From Bacillus sp. FJAT-29937 (lineage in GTDB: Bacteria; Bacillota; Bacilli; Bacillales; Cytobacillaceae), in the NCBI RefSeq assembly GCF_001509555.1, contig NZ_LMAS01000010.1, positions 1 through 64,000 on the forward strand: a DNA stretch of 64,000 bases, given 5' to 3'. This document shows positions 8,814 through 17,486 of the stretch, one piece after another. Made by a program: the position numbers and the translations under genes. The notes beneath the pieces were generated by a model. That model searched no databases. It saw nothing but the letters and a program-made list of their open reading frames with translations, and had not been told where the DNA came from. Within the stretch, counting starts at the first letter, position 1. Every line of letters begins with the position of its first letter.

Positions 8814-9715
8814 TTTTGCACCACCTTCATAAATACATCCTCTAGACTAGTTCTGCTAATCTCAAACTTAATTAATGGCAAGTTTTTTTCGATAACCTCT
8901 TTAAGAACAGCCTCTTTTGTCCTTTCAACATCATCGGATACAATACTGATGATGTTCCCTTCCACTGAAACAGATAATGCTAAACTGGAAAATTCCTGTG
9001 CAAATTCATCAGCCTTCCCGCGGAATACTAGCTCAATCTTAGCCTGCTGATGTTTTTCACGAAGCTCTTCCATCGTTCCAGATTCGATTATTTCCCCATT
9101 ATGAAGAAATAGAATTTCATCACAAACCTCTTCTGCATCATTTAGAATATGTGTGGAAAAAAGAATGGTCGTTTCCTTTTTCAGCATGTCAAGAAGCTCG
9201 AGCACTTCCCTGCGGCCAAACGGATCAAGAGCAGATACAGGTTCATCCAGCATAACTAATCTGGGCTTGTGAATGATGGCCTGTGCAATCCCTAACCTCT
9301 GCTTCATTCCACCTGAGTATTTGCCAACCCGGCGGTTCTTCGCTTCAGCAATACCGACCATTTCAAGAAGCTCAAGCGTACGTTCTTTTGATTCACTTTT
9401 TGGTAATCCAGCTAATTTCCCTGCATACTCTAGAAATTCCCTGCCTGTCATCCATTCGTAGAAAACTGGATGCTGCGGAAGATATCCGATCCATTTTCGA
9501 AAATCCGCCCCTTTCTCAAGTCCATCAAAGACGATGCTGCCAGAGGTTGGCATCATTAGGCCCGAAAGCATTTGCAAAGTGGTCGTTTTTCCGGCACCAT
9601 TTGCTCCGAGCAGAGCTATACACTTTCCTTTTGTTAAAGTAAAATCCAATCCTTTAATGACTTCAAGGTCTTTAAAGTTTTTTTTCAGTCCTTTAACTGT
9701 GACAACTTCTGGCAT
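8810..9715 (-). CDS. yxlF: ABC transporter ATP-binding protein, YxlF-like
   Basis: About 301 residues, a single-domain ABC ATPase: Walker A GANGAGKTTT, Q-loop YLPQHPVFYEW, signature YSGGMKQRLGIAQA, Walker B LVMLDEPVSALDP and the H-switch STHILNDAEE, then a C-terminal extension seen in ABC-2 exporter ATPases. I place the start at 9715 (MPEVVTVKGLKK), where it overlaps the stop of the yxlE-like gene (TAATG); a longer reading to 9796 would cover that gene. It pairs with the permease downstream. Confidence 0.9.
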   Translation of the reverse strand: MPEVVTVKGLKKNFKDLEVIKGLDFTLTKGKCIALLGANGAGKTTTLQMLSGLMMPTSGSIVFDGLEKGADFRKWIGYLPQHPVFYEWMTGREFLEYAGKLAGLPKSESKERTLELLEMVGIAEAKNRRVGKYSGGMKQRLGIAQAIIHKPRLVMLDEPVSALDPFGRREVLELLDMLKKETTILFSTHILNDAEEVCDEILFLHNGEIIESGTMEELREKHQQAKIELVFRGKADEFAQEFSSLALSVSVEGNIISIVSDDVERTKEAVLKEVIEKNLPLIKFEISRTSLEDVFMKVVQK

Positions 9716-9915
9716 TAATGATTTCTCCTTCCAATAATGAAATAGAGAATAGAGCCGATTAGATTTCCAAATAAGATAATAAGTGCCCACATCCATTTCG
9801 GTCCGTTTGTTTTTTCAATGCGGACTAAATCAATAACAGCAATCACCAATAAAATAAGCTGTATCACAATTATGGGAGCAATAATTGCCCAATTAATACT
9901 TAGTAATGATTCCAT
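9715..9915 (-). CDS. yxlE: Small membrane protein with PLDc_N domain, YxlE-like
   Basis: The 66-residue protein has two transmembrane helices and the NGPKWMWALIILFGNLIGSI motif of the PLDc_N (phospholipase D nuclease N-terminal) family, seen in YxlE, a negative regulator of the ECF factor SigY in B. subtilis. GGAGGAG precedes the ATG and its stop overlaps the start of the ATPase gene. Its function here, without sigY nearby, is open. Confidence 0.8.
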   Translation of the reverse strand: MESLLSINWAIIAPIIVIQLILLVIAVIDLVRIEKTNGPKWMWALIILFGNLIGSILYFIIGRRNH

Positions 9916-9999
9916 GTTTCATCTCCTCCTCAGTGAGTCATTATTTTGTTTCCAGCTATAAGACGTCTAAGTTCAGAAATCGTTCAAAAAAAATAAAAA

Positions 10000-10030
10000 A
10001 AGTCTAAGAGATTTATAATCCCCTAGACTT
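10000..10030 (-). terminator. Intrinsic terminator after the DUF4870-like gene
   Basis: On the minus strand AAGTCTAGGGGAT pairs with ATCTCTTAGACTT across a TATAA loop, followed by seven T residues. Confidence 0.85.
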
Positions 10031-10036
10031 CATGCA

Positions 10037-10360
10037 TTATCGAAGAATTCTAAATACTAACGGAATGCGGTATTCCTTTCCTTCGTAAGCTTTTACTGCA
10101 CCAACAATTGTAAAAATAAATCCAAGTACACCTACAATCCAGATCGTAACGAAACCGATTAGAACAATCATTAAGATTGAACTGATCAAGGCGTACGCGG
10201 CATAGGAAATCACAAAGTTAAAATATTCTTTCCCATGATTATCAATAAAGGCTGATTCGTTTTTCTTTAATAACCAAATGATTAGCGGCCCAACAATCGT
10301 TGTAAAAAAACTTGTAACATAAATGGCTGTCGCTAATAATCTTTCATCCTGTGATGGCAT
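10037..10360 (-). CDS. DUF4870 / Tic20-like small membrane protein
   Basis: About 107 residues with three hydrophobic segments and the pattern IIWLLKKNESAFIDNHGKE then YFNFVISYAAYALI of DUF4870 proteins. Function is unknown in the family. I choose the ATG at 10360 (MPSQDERLLA) behind GGGGGATGG; an upstream in-frame start at 10405 has no better site. It is monocistronic. Confidence 0.8.
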   Translation of the reverse strand: MPSQDERLLATAIYVTSFFTTIVGPLIIWLLKKNESAFIDNHGKEYFNFVISYAAYALISSILMIVLIGFVTIWIVGVLGFIFTIVGAVKAYEGKEYRIPLVFRILR

Positions 10361-10617
10361 GATTCCATCCCCCATTTCAAATTTTTGAAGAAGTTTAGAG
10401 CACATATCAATAATTCCTCTTATGTTACTATTTACGCCTTAGCTGCAAAAATGTTTCATTTTATTTCACACATTTTTTATTGCTTAACCATTAGATTCCA
10501 TTTTCAGTTCTTGTTTAGGACAAGATGAATACAATTTGTAAAGACAACCTCTATTGCTACTGACAAAAGAATCTTATTCATTAGGTTGTAAGTTTGTTTA
10601 AAGGGTGATGCCATTTG

Positions 10618-11397
10618 ATGTCAAAGATTGAAGCTTTTATTTTAGGGATAATCCAGGGTCTAACCGAATTTCTGCCTATTTCGAGTACGGGGCATTTGTA
10701 TTTAGGGAGGCACTTATTTGGATTGGATGAGGCTGGCCTCTTTCTAGATACGATGCTGCATGTCGGGACATTGCTTGCTGTGCTTGTTGTATACAAAAAC
10801 GAACTTCTACAAATTATAAAAAATCCTTTTGGCAAGCTTTCGATGCTGCTAGTCATTGGAACAATTCCTGCAGTCATTGTTGGCTTTTTATTTAGTGATT
10901 TATTTAACTCCATCTCAAAGTCTGGGATTACGATTGGCTGGGAATTCTTATTCACTGGGATCATTCTTTGGTTTGCTGACCGAATTCGTAATGGGGCAAA
11001 GAAAATGGAGAGTATTTCGTATGGGGATGCATTATTTATCGGTACATTTCAAGCGGCGGCCATCTTTCCTGCTGTTTCAAGGTCAGGCCTTACGATCGCG
11101 GCAGGGCTATTTAGAAAACTGGATAGAGAAACAGCCGCTTATTTCTCATTTTTATTGTCTATACCCGCGATAGCTGGCGGTATTGTCCTTCAATTTGGCG
11201 AGATGCTTTCCGGCCGCACGGAAGCCATTTCCTTTGGAAGTTTATTTGTCGCTACTCTGTCTTCTGCAATCTTTGGGTATATGGCAGTTGTCTGGATGAT
11301 CAATTTCTTAAAAAGAAAATCACTCAAAATCTTTGCTGTTTATGTTTGGGTTCTTGGCTTCTCCATCATCATCCTTCAAATGACTGGGATTTTCTAA
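10618..11397 (+). CDS. uppP: Undecaprenyl-diphosphate phosphatase
   Basis: UppP (BacA) recycles the C55 lipid carrier by dephosphorylating undecaprenyl diphosphate and can give low-level bacitracin resistance. The roughly 259-residue protein is highly hydrophobic and has both catalytic signatures: GLTEFLPISSTGHL near the N-terminus and FPAVSRSGLTIAAGL in the second half. It starts at ATG 10618 or the adjacent TTG 10615 behind AAAGGGTG. A DedA-family gene follows 35 bases later, so they may be cotranscribed; both families act in membrane lipid or carrier biology. Confidence 0.95.
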   Translation: MSKIEAFILGIIQGLTEFLPISSTGHLYLGRHLFGLDEAGLFLDTMLHVGTLLAVLVVYKNELLQIIKNPFGKLSMLLVIGTIPAVIVGFLFSDLFNSISKSGITIGWEFLFTGIILWFADRIRNGAKKMESISYGDALFIGTFQAAAIFPAVSRSGLTIAAGLFRKLDRETAAYFSFLLSIPAIAGGIVLQFGEMLSGRTEAISFGSLFVATLSSAIFGYMAVVWMINFLKRKSLKIFAVYVWVLGFSIIILQMTGIF

Positions 11398-11432
11398 TGA
11401 TTCCGATTTGAAGTTATAAAGGGGTTTTCAAG

Positions 11433-12023
11433 TTGAAAGAGTTCGTCCTTTCTATTTTTGACATGTTATCACAGCTTGGTTATTTTGGAATTGCTCTTGG
11501 TCTAATGGTTGAAGTCATACCAAGTGAAATTGTCTTGAGCTATGGGGGTTATTTAATAAGCACTGGAAAAATTCATTTCTGGGGTGCTCTAATCGCTGGT
11601 GTTGTCGGTGGAACCTTTGCGCAGCTTTTTCTATATTGGCTTGGGGTTTATGGCGGAAGGCCCGTGCTGGATAAATACGGGAAATTTCTATTAATCAAAA
11701 AATCTCATTTAGATGCTTCAGAGGAATGGTTTAAGAAATATGGAACAGGTGTCATATTTACAGCTCGATTTGTCCCTGTTATTCGACATGCCATTTCTAT
11801 TCCTGCTGGCATTTCCAAAATGCCTTTGTCTACCTTCACCTTATATACTGTAGCAGCAATGATTCCTTGGACCGTTTTATTTTTATTATTAGGAATGGAG
11901 CTAGGAGACCATTGGAGGGATATTAAAGACTATGCAAAGCCCTTTTTGATGCCCATTATCATTATTGCATTTGCATCGATTGGAATTTACTTCCTTTATA
12001 AAAAACGCCAAGAAAAGAAATAA
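11433..12023 (+). CDS. DedA family membrane protein
   Basis: The 196-residue protein carries DedA (SNARE-associated/VTT) motifs: EVIPSEIVLSYGGYL, GGTFAQLFLYWLGVYGGRP, and FTARFVPVIRHAISIPAGIS with the conserved F-x-R-x2-P. DedA proteins include lipid flippases; some recycle undecaprenyl phosphate, which would suit its position behind uppP, but that is inference. TTG start with AAGGGG eight bases upstream. Confidence 0.9.
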   Translation: MKEFVLSIFDMLSQLGYFGIALGLMVEVIPSEIVLSYGGYLISTGKIHFWGALIAGVVGGTFAQLFLYWLGVYGGRPVLDKYGKFLLIKKSHLDASEEWFKKYGTGVIFTARFVPVIRHAISIPAGISKMPLSTFTLYTVAAMIPWTVLFLLLGMELGDHWRDIKDYAKPFLMPIIIIAFASIGIYFLYKKRQEKK

Positions 12024-12033
12024 ACTTCCTTTG

Positions 12034-12052
12034 CCGCTCCATGCGGTTTTTT
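12034..12052 (+). terminator. Weak intrinsic terminator after dedA-like gene
   Basis: A short CCGC/GCGG hairpin with a five-base loop followed by six T residues. Confidence 0.5.
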
Positions 12053-12130
12053 CTATTGAATATATTATTCCTTATTATGATGATAGTTGTTAAAATAGAT
12101 AAAAAAAGATTGATGCCAGAAAGGAATACT

Positions 12131-13255
12131 ATGACAAAAATATTATTGAAAAACGCCAATGTGTACCCGGTTACAGCCTCTGCGTTTTATGGCGATGTTT
12201 TAGTGGAAAACGGGAAAATTGCCGGAATCGGAAAAATAGATGTTTCAGGTCCAGATGTTTATGTCATCGAATGTCATAACCATTATTTATTTCCAGGGTT
12301 TATTGATGTTCATACACATATTGGCCTGTATGATGAAGGGACAGGCTGGGCAGGAAATGATGCCAATGAAACGGCTGAGCTCATGTCTCCCCACGTTAGG
12401 GCAATGGATGGCGTATACCCGCTAGATCCCGCATTTTCTGATGCAGTAAAATATGGGATTACTACCGCTCATATTATGCCCGGCAGTGCAAATGTTATTG
12501 GCGGAACAACTTCTGTGATTAAAACAGCTGGGAAGAATATTAAGAAAATGCTTGTTCAGGAAACCGCAGGGTTGAAAATTGCTCTTGGCGAAAATCCGAA
12601 GCAAATTCACAGCCAGGGAAATAAAGACTCCATCACCAGAATGGGAATTATGGGAAAGCTTCGGGAAGTATTCTATGAGGCTGCAAGTACAGATCAGCCT
12701 GAATCATTACGAACCGCTCCCATTATTCAAGCTCTTAAACGGGAAATTCCTGTTCGGGTTCATGCCCATCGTGCAGACGATATTATTTCTGCTGTTCGAT
12801 TTGCAGAGGAATTTAATCTTGATTTAAGGATTGAGCATTGTACAGAAGGTCATCTCATTGCAGGAGAATTAGCTGACCTTAATTTAAAGGTATCAGTTGG
12901 TCCAACTTTAACAAGACGTTCGAAGGTGGAGCTTAAGAATAAAACGTGGAAAACCTATCAGGAACTGACGAACCATGGGGTAGAAGTTTCCATCACAACT
13001 GACCACCCTTATACACCTATTCAGTATTTGAACTTATGCGCTGCTATCGCCGTTCGGGAAGGTTTATCAGAGCAAAAGGCTTTGGAGGGAATTACCATTC
13101 TTCCAGCGAAAAATCTCCGAGTGGACAAGCAGCTAGGCAGTATTGAACCCGGAAAGGATGCCGATTTAGTCCTTTGGAGCCATCACCCCTTTCATTTTCT
13201 TGCAAAACCAAAATGGACAATGATAAACGGTGTCTTCGAATATACGGAATCGTAA
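12131..13255 (+). CDS. Amidohydrolase family protein
   Basis: The 374-residue protein belongs to the metal-dependent amidohydrolase superfamily, close to imidazolonepropionase-like enzymes. Metal-site motifs are visible: GFIDVHTHIG (HxH), the VRVHAHRADD strand, IEHCTEGH, and SITTDHPYTP with the catalytic Asp. The C-terminal LGSIEPGKDADLVLW is standard. Substrate is unknown. I place the start at ATG 12131 behind AAAGGAA; an ORF reading to 12041 runs through the preceding terminator. Confidence 0.85.
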   Translation: MTKILLKNANVYPVTASAFYGDVLVENGKIAGIGKIDVSGPDVYVIECHNHYLFPGFIDVHTHIGLYDEGTGWAGNDANETAELMSPHVRAMDGVYPLDPAFSDAVKYGITTAHIMPGSANVIGGTTSVIKTAGKNIKKMLVQETAGLKIALGENPKQIHSQGNKDSITRMGIMGKLREVFYEAASTDQPESLRTAPIIQALKREIPVRVHAHRADDIISAVRFAEEFNLDLRIEHCTEGHLIAGELADLNLKVSVGPTLTRRSKVELKNKTWKTYQELTNHGVEVSITTDHPYTPIQYLNLCAAIAVREGLSEQKALEGITILPAKNLRVDKQLGSIEPGKDADLVLWSHHPFHFLAKPKWTMINGVFEYTES

Positions 13256-13387
13256 AAAATGTAGAATTTTACTGTTGAAACTTGTTGAAAAAAATTCACA
13301 AAATACCTATTCCCTTTTTTATTTTTTTTTAGTATTATACGATAGTAAAATAGTTTTTTATCAATTTTGTAAGATGAATTTTTATAT

Positions 13388-13555
13388 CGGAAACGATAGA
13401 ATAGGGAAGGCAAATGGTGCGCCACCAGTCATACTGGTTCTAGTGGGTTCGATTCCCACCCCGAAATTTTTTAGCAACATACAAAAAATTTCGAGGGTGG
13501 ACCGTAATCTCTATTTGGCATGGAGAAGGACTGTCCTCTAATTGGAGGGATAACC
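13388..13555 (+). promoter_or_regulatory. Structured 5' leader with tRNA T-arm-like hairpin
   Basis: The segment before the GNAT gene is full of inverted repeats. ATCGGAAACGAT sits near 13386-13397; TGGTG-CGC-CACCA and ACCAGT-CAT-ACTGGT (13415-13438) compete for ACCA. GTGGG-TTCGATT-CCCAC (13443-13459) is identical in form to a tRNA T-arm. CCACCC-CGAAATTTTTT (13456-13472) pairs with 13483-13500 in a 17-bp stem with one bulge, sharing bases with the T-arm-like stem. CCTC-TAATTG-GAGG then covers the ribosome site. No acceptor stem fits, so it is not a tRNA. Confidence 0.55.
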
Positions 13556-14119
13556 TTGCTCAAGAAACGTGATTTTCAAGAATGCCACAGTTTGTATGAC
13601 TTAATGACACATCCTGATGTCTTCCCATTTGTGCGTCAAAAAGCTTATTGTTATGATGAATTTGTCTTTATGACAAAGCAAACGATCGAAGCTGAAGAAC
13701 GTGGTGAACTCATTTCACGAACAATACTTGATGAGTGGGGAGCTCCGATTGGAACGATTAATTTGTTTGATATTGAAGACAATGCTGGCTTTTTAGGCAC
13801 TTGGCTAGGAAAGGCATACCATGGCATGGGCTACAATAAATTAGCAAAGGACGCTTTCTTTCACGAGCTCTTTTATGAAACAGGAATTGACACGATTTTT
13901 ATGCGGATTAGAAAAGAAAATATCCGTTCACAAAAAGCAGCCGAAAAGCTTCCCTATGTGATTCTTGCCAATGAGTCAAGAAAATCGGTTTATGAACAGC
14001 TGAATCTGAATGGGTTCATTTATAATTTGTATGAAATTCCTAAAGATTTATATACATTTGAAGTTCTGCGGCATGGAACTTCTACGGATCAAGGTTCAAC
14101 ACATTTATTGGAAGCTTAA
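13556..14119 (+). CDS. GNAT family acetyltransferase (RimJ/RimL-like)
   Basis: The 187-residue protein resembles RimJ/RimL-type N-acetyltransferases: ELISRTILDEWGAPIGTINLF (beta strands), GTWLGKAYHGMGYNKLAKDA (acetyl-CoA loop variant), IDTIFMRIRKENIRSQKAAEKL (the N-x-x-S-x-x-x-x-E/K region). The substrate is unknown. I choose the TTG at 13556 because GGAGGG lies seven bases upstream; the in-frame ATG at 13520 has no site. The ribosome site is inside a small hairpin and a highly structured leader precedes it, so its translation or transcription may be regulated. Confidence 0.8.
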   Translation: MLKKRDFQECHSLYDLMTHPDVFPFVRQKAYCYDEFVFMTKQTIEAEERGELISRTILDEWGAPIGTINLFDIEDNAGFLGTWLGKAYHGMGYNKLAKDAFFHELFYETGIDTIFMRIRKENIRSQKAAEKLPYVILANESRKSVYEQLNLNGFIYNLYEIPKDLYTFEVLRHGTSTDQGSTHLLEA

Positions 14120-14123
14120 TAAT

Positions 14124-14158
14124 AGCAAAAAGCCAATGGAAACCGTTGGCTTTTTGCT
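14124..14158 (+). terminator. Intrinsic terminator after the GNAT gene
   Basis: AGCAAAAAGCCAA pairs perfectly with TTGGCTTTTTGCT (13 bp), followed by T residues. Confidence 0.85.
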
Positions 14159-14192
14159 TTTTTATTATGGCTAAATTCAATATGCCTATCGT

Positions 14193-14351
14193 TTAGTCTG
14201 TAACTGTTGAATCCATTTCATCCGATTTTTCACTTATTCCCATTTGCCCCATTAGTTCTTCTAATTCTTCATTTGTGAGTGTTTCAAAACGACCATCATG
14301 AAACAATACTTGTGTCTGATTTGGATTAATCCTGTTTAAATCAAAGCTCAT
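14193..14351 (-). CDS. Small acidic hypothetical protein
   Basis: A 52-residue, strongly acidic protein (MSFDLNRINPNQTQVLFHDG..., ending in a run of Glu/Asp/Ser). I do not recognise a family. The ATG at 14351 has AAGGAG eight to nine bases upstream, which favours a real gene over the longer reading to 14462. Confidence 0.6.
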   Translation of the reverse strand: MSFDLNRINPNQTQVLFHDGRFETLTNEELEELMGQMGISEKSDEMDSTVTD

Positions 14352-14570
14352 ATTTTCCCACTCCTTATCATTAAGATAAAAGCAATTCTTTATCACATAT
14401 ATTTCGCAAATTAATCCTATTTCATTCATGATTTTTAAAATTTCACATAATTGAAAAATCATTATGCCAAACTAACGACAATACGGATTCCACTTTGTTT
14501 TTAAGATTATTTTTAACGGGAATATGATATAATTTCTTTTTTGAACTTAAATTTGGAAGAGGAATCAAAA

Positions 14571-15929
14571 ATGAATCAAACATTTACTAAAAAAGAAAAA
14601 CTAAAGCAATTGCTAACAATATTAATTCCGATTTTGATTACTCAGCTTGCTATGTATTCGATGAGTTTCTTTGACACGATGATGTCAGGTCATTATAGTT
14701 CAAAGGATTTAGCAGGAGTTGCAATCGGTTCATCGCTTTGGATGCCTGTTTATACGGGGCTAAGCGGAATTTTATTATCGATTACGCCTATTGTCGCCCA
14801 GCTTATTGGGGGAAGAAAAAAAGGGGAAGTAGCCTTTTCTGTCATTCAGGGGGTCTATCTGGCTGTAATCATGGCCATTCTTGTACTAATTTTGGGTGGC
14901 ATTGCCCTTAATCCGGTATTAAATGCGATGAACTTAGAGGAGATCGTACATTTGAAGGCATATGGCTTTTTAGCAGCACTAGGCTATGGGATGGTTCCGC
15001 TATTCGTGTACAGTGTACTTCGTTCATTTATCGATGCATTAGGGAAAACACGTGTATCGATGTTTATTACATTAATGGCCTTGCCTATAAATGTCATTTT
15101 TAACTATTTGCTAATTTTTGGAAAACTCGGATTTCCTGAGCTAGGCGGTGTGGGTTCAGGCTATGCAACGGCTATAACCTATTGGGTGCTCTGTATTATA
15201 GCCTTTATTATCGTCCATAAAGCTGTTCCTTTTTCTTCATTTGGGATCTTTCAAAAGCTTTATTCTATCTCTTTTGCAAAATGGAAGGAAATCCTTGTCA
15301 TCGGGGTTCCTATTGGCTTCGCTATCTTCTTTGAAACGAGTATATTTGCTGCAGTCACCCTATTTATGAGTAAGTTTAGCACAGCAACCATTGCCGCCCA
15401 TCAGGCAGCATTAAATTTCGCTTCCTTCCTTTATATGGTGCCATTAAGTGTTGCGATGGCTTTAACTATTGTGGTGGGATTTGAAGTTGGGGCAAAGCGA
15501 TACAAGGATGCGAAGGAATATAGCATAATCGGCATATCCATTGCCGTATTTATTGCTTCTATAGGCGGGTTAATATTATTTTTTACCCGCTCAGAGGTTG
15601 CCGGTATTTATTCAAATGATACGGAAGTGATCAATCTTACCGCTCAATTCTTAATCTATGCAATCTTTTTCCAGCTTTCTGATGCCATTCAAGCACCAGT
15701 ACAAGGAGTATTAAGGGGATATAAAGATGTTAATATTACTCTGATTATGACTTTAATATCCTATTGGGTCATTGGTCTGCCCTTCGGATATTTTCTGGCG
15801 AATTTCACGAACTGGGGAGCATACGGCTATTGGATTGGCTTAATTACCGGCTTGGCTGCTGGGGCAATCTGTTTATCAAGCAGACTTGTGTTAATTCAAA
15901 GGAAGCCACAAAAGCTTAAAGGAGCATAA
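14571..15929 (+). CDS. MATE family multidrug efflux transporter
   Basis: The roughly 452-residue protein has twelve hydrophobic segments in two related halves and MATE-family hallmarks: [20 protein letters not shown] near the start, GIGS-like [10 protein letters not shown], and the second-half [15 protein letters not shown] followed by [12 protein letters not shown]. It likely exports cationic drugs with sodium or proton antiport. Start at ATG 14571 behind GGAAGAGGAA; a longer in-frame reading to 14541 lacks a site. A TATAAT hexamer at 14528-14533 may be its -10. It is monocistronic, with a terminator following. Confidence 0.9.
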   Translation: MNQTFTKKEKLKQLLTILIPILITQLAMYSMSFFDTMMSGHYSSKDLAGVAIGSSLWMPVYTGLSGILLSITPIVAQLIGGRKKGEVAFSVIQGVYLAVIMAILVLILGGIALNPVLNAMNLEEIVHLKAYGFLAALGYGMVPLFVYSVLRSFIDALGKTRVSMFITLMALPINVIFNYLLIFGKLGFPELGGVGSGYATAITYWVLCIIAFIIVHKAVPFSSFGIFQKLYSISFAKWKEILVIGVPIGFAIFFETSIFAAVTLFMSKFSTATIAAHQAALNFASFLYMVPLSVAMALTIVVGFEVGAKRYKDAKEYSIIGISIAVFIASIGGLILFFTRSEVAGIYSNDTEVINLTAQFLIYAIFFQLSDAIQAPVQGVLRGYKDVNITLIMTLISYWVIGLPFGYFLANFTNWGAYGYWIGLITGLAAGAICLSSRLVLIQRKPQKLKGA

Positions 15930-15938
15930 GTAGACTAC

Positions 15939-15966
15939 AGATGGGGATCGATCCGGTTCCCCATCT
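15939..15966 (+). terminator. Intrinsic terminator after the MATE gene
   Basis: AGATGGGGA (15939-15947) pairs with TTCCCCATCT (15957-15966) and is followed by a T-run. Confidence 0.8.
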
Positions 15967-15976
15967 TTTTATTGAT

Positions 15977-16750
15977 TTAATTTCTGAATATCTTTCCCAA
16001 AACATCCTTTCCACCGGTTACGGGGATGATGCTGCCTGTTATAAAGTCGGATTTTTCATCGATTAGAAATGTAATGACTCTTGCAATATCCTCACCGGTT
16101 CCAGGTCTGCCAATTGGGGTATCGTCATTCATGACATCTGCAGCTTGAAAAATCTCTTTTTCCTTCCAATCGTTTGTGATGTCGCCTGGACAAATCATAT
16201 TAGCAGTAATTTGATGTTTAGCCTCTTCAAGTGCAATCGTTTTAGTTAATGAGGCAGCACCGCTTTTTGCGGCAGCAAATGCAGATCTGTAAATCCAGCC
16301 TGGTGCCGTCTCAACCCGGTCAAAGCCAATGGAGATAATTCGGCCCCATCCTTTTTCCCTCATTTCAGGCAATAATAATTTACATAGATAAAAAAGAGCA
16401 TTTAAATTTCCATTGATGATGTAATTCCATTCACTAATTGAATAATCGGTTAATACCTTTCTTTCATGCATATAGGGACCGGCATTATGGACTAATATAT
16501 CGATGCTTGAAAACACGGACAAAGCCTCATTTATAACCTTTTGGCATTCCGCTAAATTTGCGATATCGCCGCCGATGGCGATATTTTTTGTTCCAAATTT
16601 TTTAGATAGTTCTTCGGCAAGTGAGACAGCTTCCGCTTTGCTTTTTCGGTAATTGATTACAAGATGAACATCATTTTCAGCCAGCTGATACGCTGTTCTT
16701 TTGCCAATGCCTGTTGCTCCCCCTGTTATTAAAGCTGTTTTTCCTCCCAC
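15977..16750 (-). CDS. SDR family oxidoreductase-like protein with altered catalytic residues
   Basis: A 257-residue Rossmann-fold short-chain dehydrogenase/reductase: TGGATGIG nucleotide loop, GGDIAN, HNAGP (the NAG motif), a classical PVTGG C-terminus. The catalytic Y-x-x-x-K position reads F-A-A-A-K (codon TTT at the Tyr site) and no Ser stands thirteen residues earlier, so normal SDR chemistry is doubtful. A Tyr occurs four residues upstream (IYRSAF). Start: GTG at 16750 with GAGGT six bases upstream; TTG 16765 is possible. Confidence 0.8.
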   Translation of the reverse strand: MGGKTALITGGATGIGKRTAYQLAENDVHLVINYRKSKAEAVSLAEELSKKFGTKNIAIGGDIANLAECQKVINEALSVFSSIDILVHNAGPYMHERKVLTDYSISEWNYIINGNLNALFYLCKLLLPEMREKGWGRIISIGFDRVETAPGWIYRSAFAAAKSGAASLTKTIALEEAKHQITANMICPGDITNDWKEKEIFQAADVMNDDTPIGRPGTGEDIARVITFLIDEKSDFITGSIIPVTGGKDVLGKIFRN

Positions 16751-16867
16751 AGAATTACCTCGCAATTCCTTTTATTTTTAAACCCTATATAATCAATATA
16801 CTATTAAGAACAAATAGGTTATGCAAATGAAATGAAAATCAAAATGCCTATACCCATTTATTTTATT

Positions 16868-16896
16868 AACGATTAGGCGGGTACCTGCATACCTTA
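16868..16896 (+). promoter_or_regulatory. Putative sigma-K/E promoter for gerP-like genes
   Basis: CATACCTTA (16888-16896) fits the mother-cell -10 pattern CATANNNTA, with AC at 16869-16870, 17 bases upstream. This agrees with expression during sporulation. Confidence 0.45.
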
Positions 16897-16929
16897 AACC
16901 ATACGAATGAAAAAAAAGGAAGTGTAAAG

Positions 16930-17172
16930 ATGCAAACAGTTATCAACATATTTAGCTTAAAGGTAAACAGTGTTGCTACTAACGGATCCATTACTATTGG
17001 AGAAGCATTTTACAATTCCCCAACCGCAAATACGAAATCACAGGGTCAAAATTCATCCTTTGGCGATTATGCTCCACCGACTGCAGCGATGGAAAATGTA
17101 TTTATTGATCCAGATGTTAATGATCAAGGGGACATTGCCTCTGTTTCTCCGGTCAATGCCAACCAAATATAA
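16930..17172 (+). CDS. Spore germination protein, GerPA/GerPF family (first copy)
   Basis: This 80-residue protein has the GerPA/GerPF pattern: an N-terminal NIFSLKVNSVATNGSITIG strand pair, then GEAFYNSPTANTKSQG and a D-P-D-V-N-D-Q-G-D acidic tail. GerP proteins sit in the inner spore coat and help germinants reach their receptors. AAGGAAG precedes the ATG. A paralogue follows 15 bases later; together they look like a two-gene duplication outside the main six-gene gerP operon. Confidence 0.85.
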   Translation: MQTVINIFSLKVNSVATNGSITIGEAFYNSPTANTKSQGQNSSFGDYAPPTAAMENVFIDPDVNDQGDIASVSPVNANQI

Positions 17173-17187
17173 GGATAGTGAACCATT

Positions 17188-17430
17188 ATGCCTTTCCAAA
17201 TTAATATTTTTAATATAAAAACAAACGGAATTAACAATAATGGAAACATATCACTTGGTCCTACCATTCATAATAGCCATACTGCCAACTCTAAGTTTTT
17301 CGGTGCCAACATTGCTTTTGGCGACTTATCCCCTACTACATCGTTTTCTTCAAATATTGTAGGCGATGTAGACGTTAGTGATCAAGACCAAATTGCAAAC
17401 CCATCTTTACCTGTACAAAACCAGATATAA
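17188..17430 (+). CDS. Spore germination protein, GerPA/GerPF family (second copy)
   Basis: A second 80-residue GerPF-type protein (NIFNIKTNGINNNGNISLG, HNSHTANSKFFGANIAFGD, ending VQNQI like the first copy's NANQI). The two share framework but differ in most positions, so the duplication is old. AAGGATAG lies before the ATG. Same likely role in the spore coat and same transcript. Confidence 0.85.
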   Translation: MPFQINIFNIKTNGINNNGNISLGPTIHNSHTANSKFFGANIAFGDLSPTTSFSSNIVGDVDVSDQDQIANPSLPVQNQI

Positions 17431-17486
17431 TCATTTGTTAATGAAGGTAAGCATTTCTAATGCAGCTACGAAAGGAGGATTGCTCC

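Noticed and set aside
9715..9796. N-terminal extension of the ATPase gene
   Set aside because: It would overlap most of the yxlE-like C-terminus in another frame; the TAATG junction and typical family start favour 9715.
13398..13475. tRNA gene (T-arm and possible CAT anticodon loop)
   Set aside because: No 7-bp acceptor stem can be formed, the variable region is too short, and the 3' strand of the T-arm belongs to another long stem. Kept as a leader structure.
13490..13520. T-box riboswitch
   Set aside because: GGGTGGACCG lacks one base of the T-box core, no stem I/specifier loop was found and the downstream gene is not an amino-acid or tRNA-synthetase gene.
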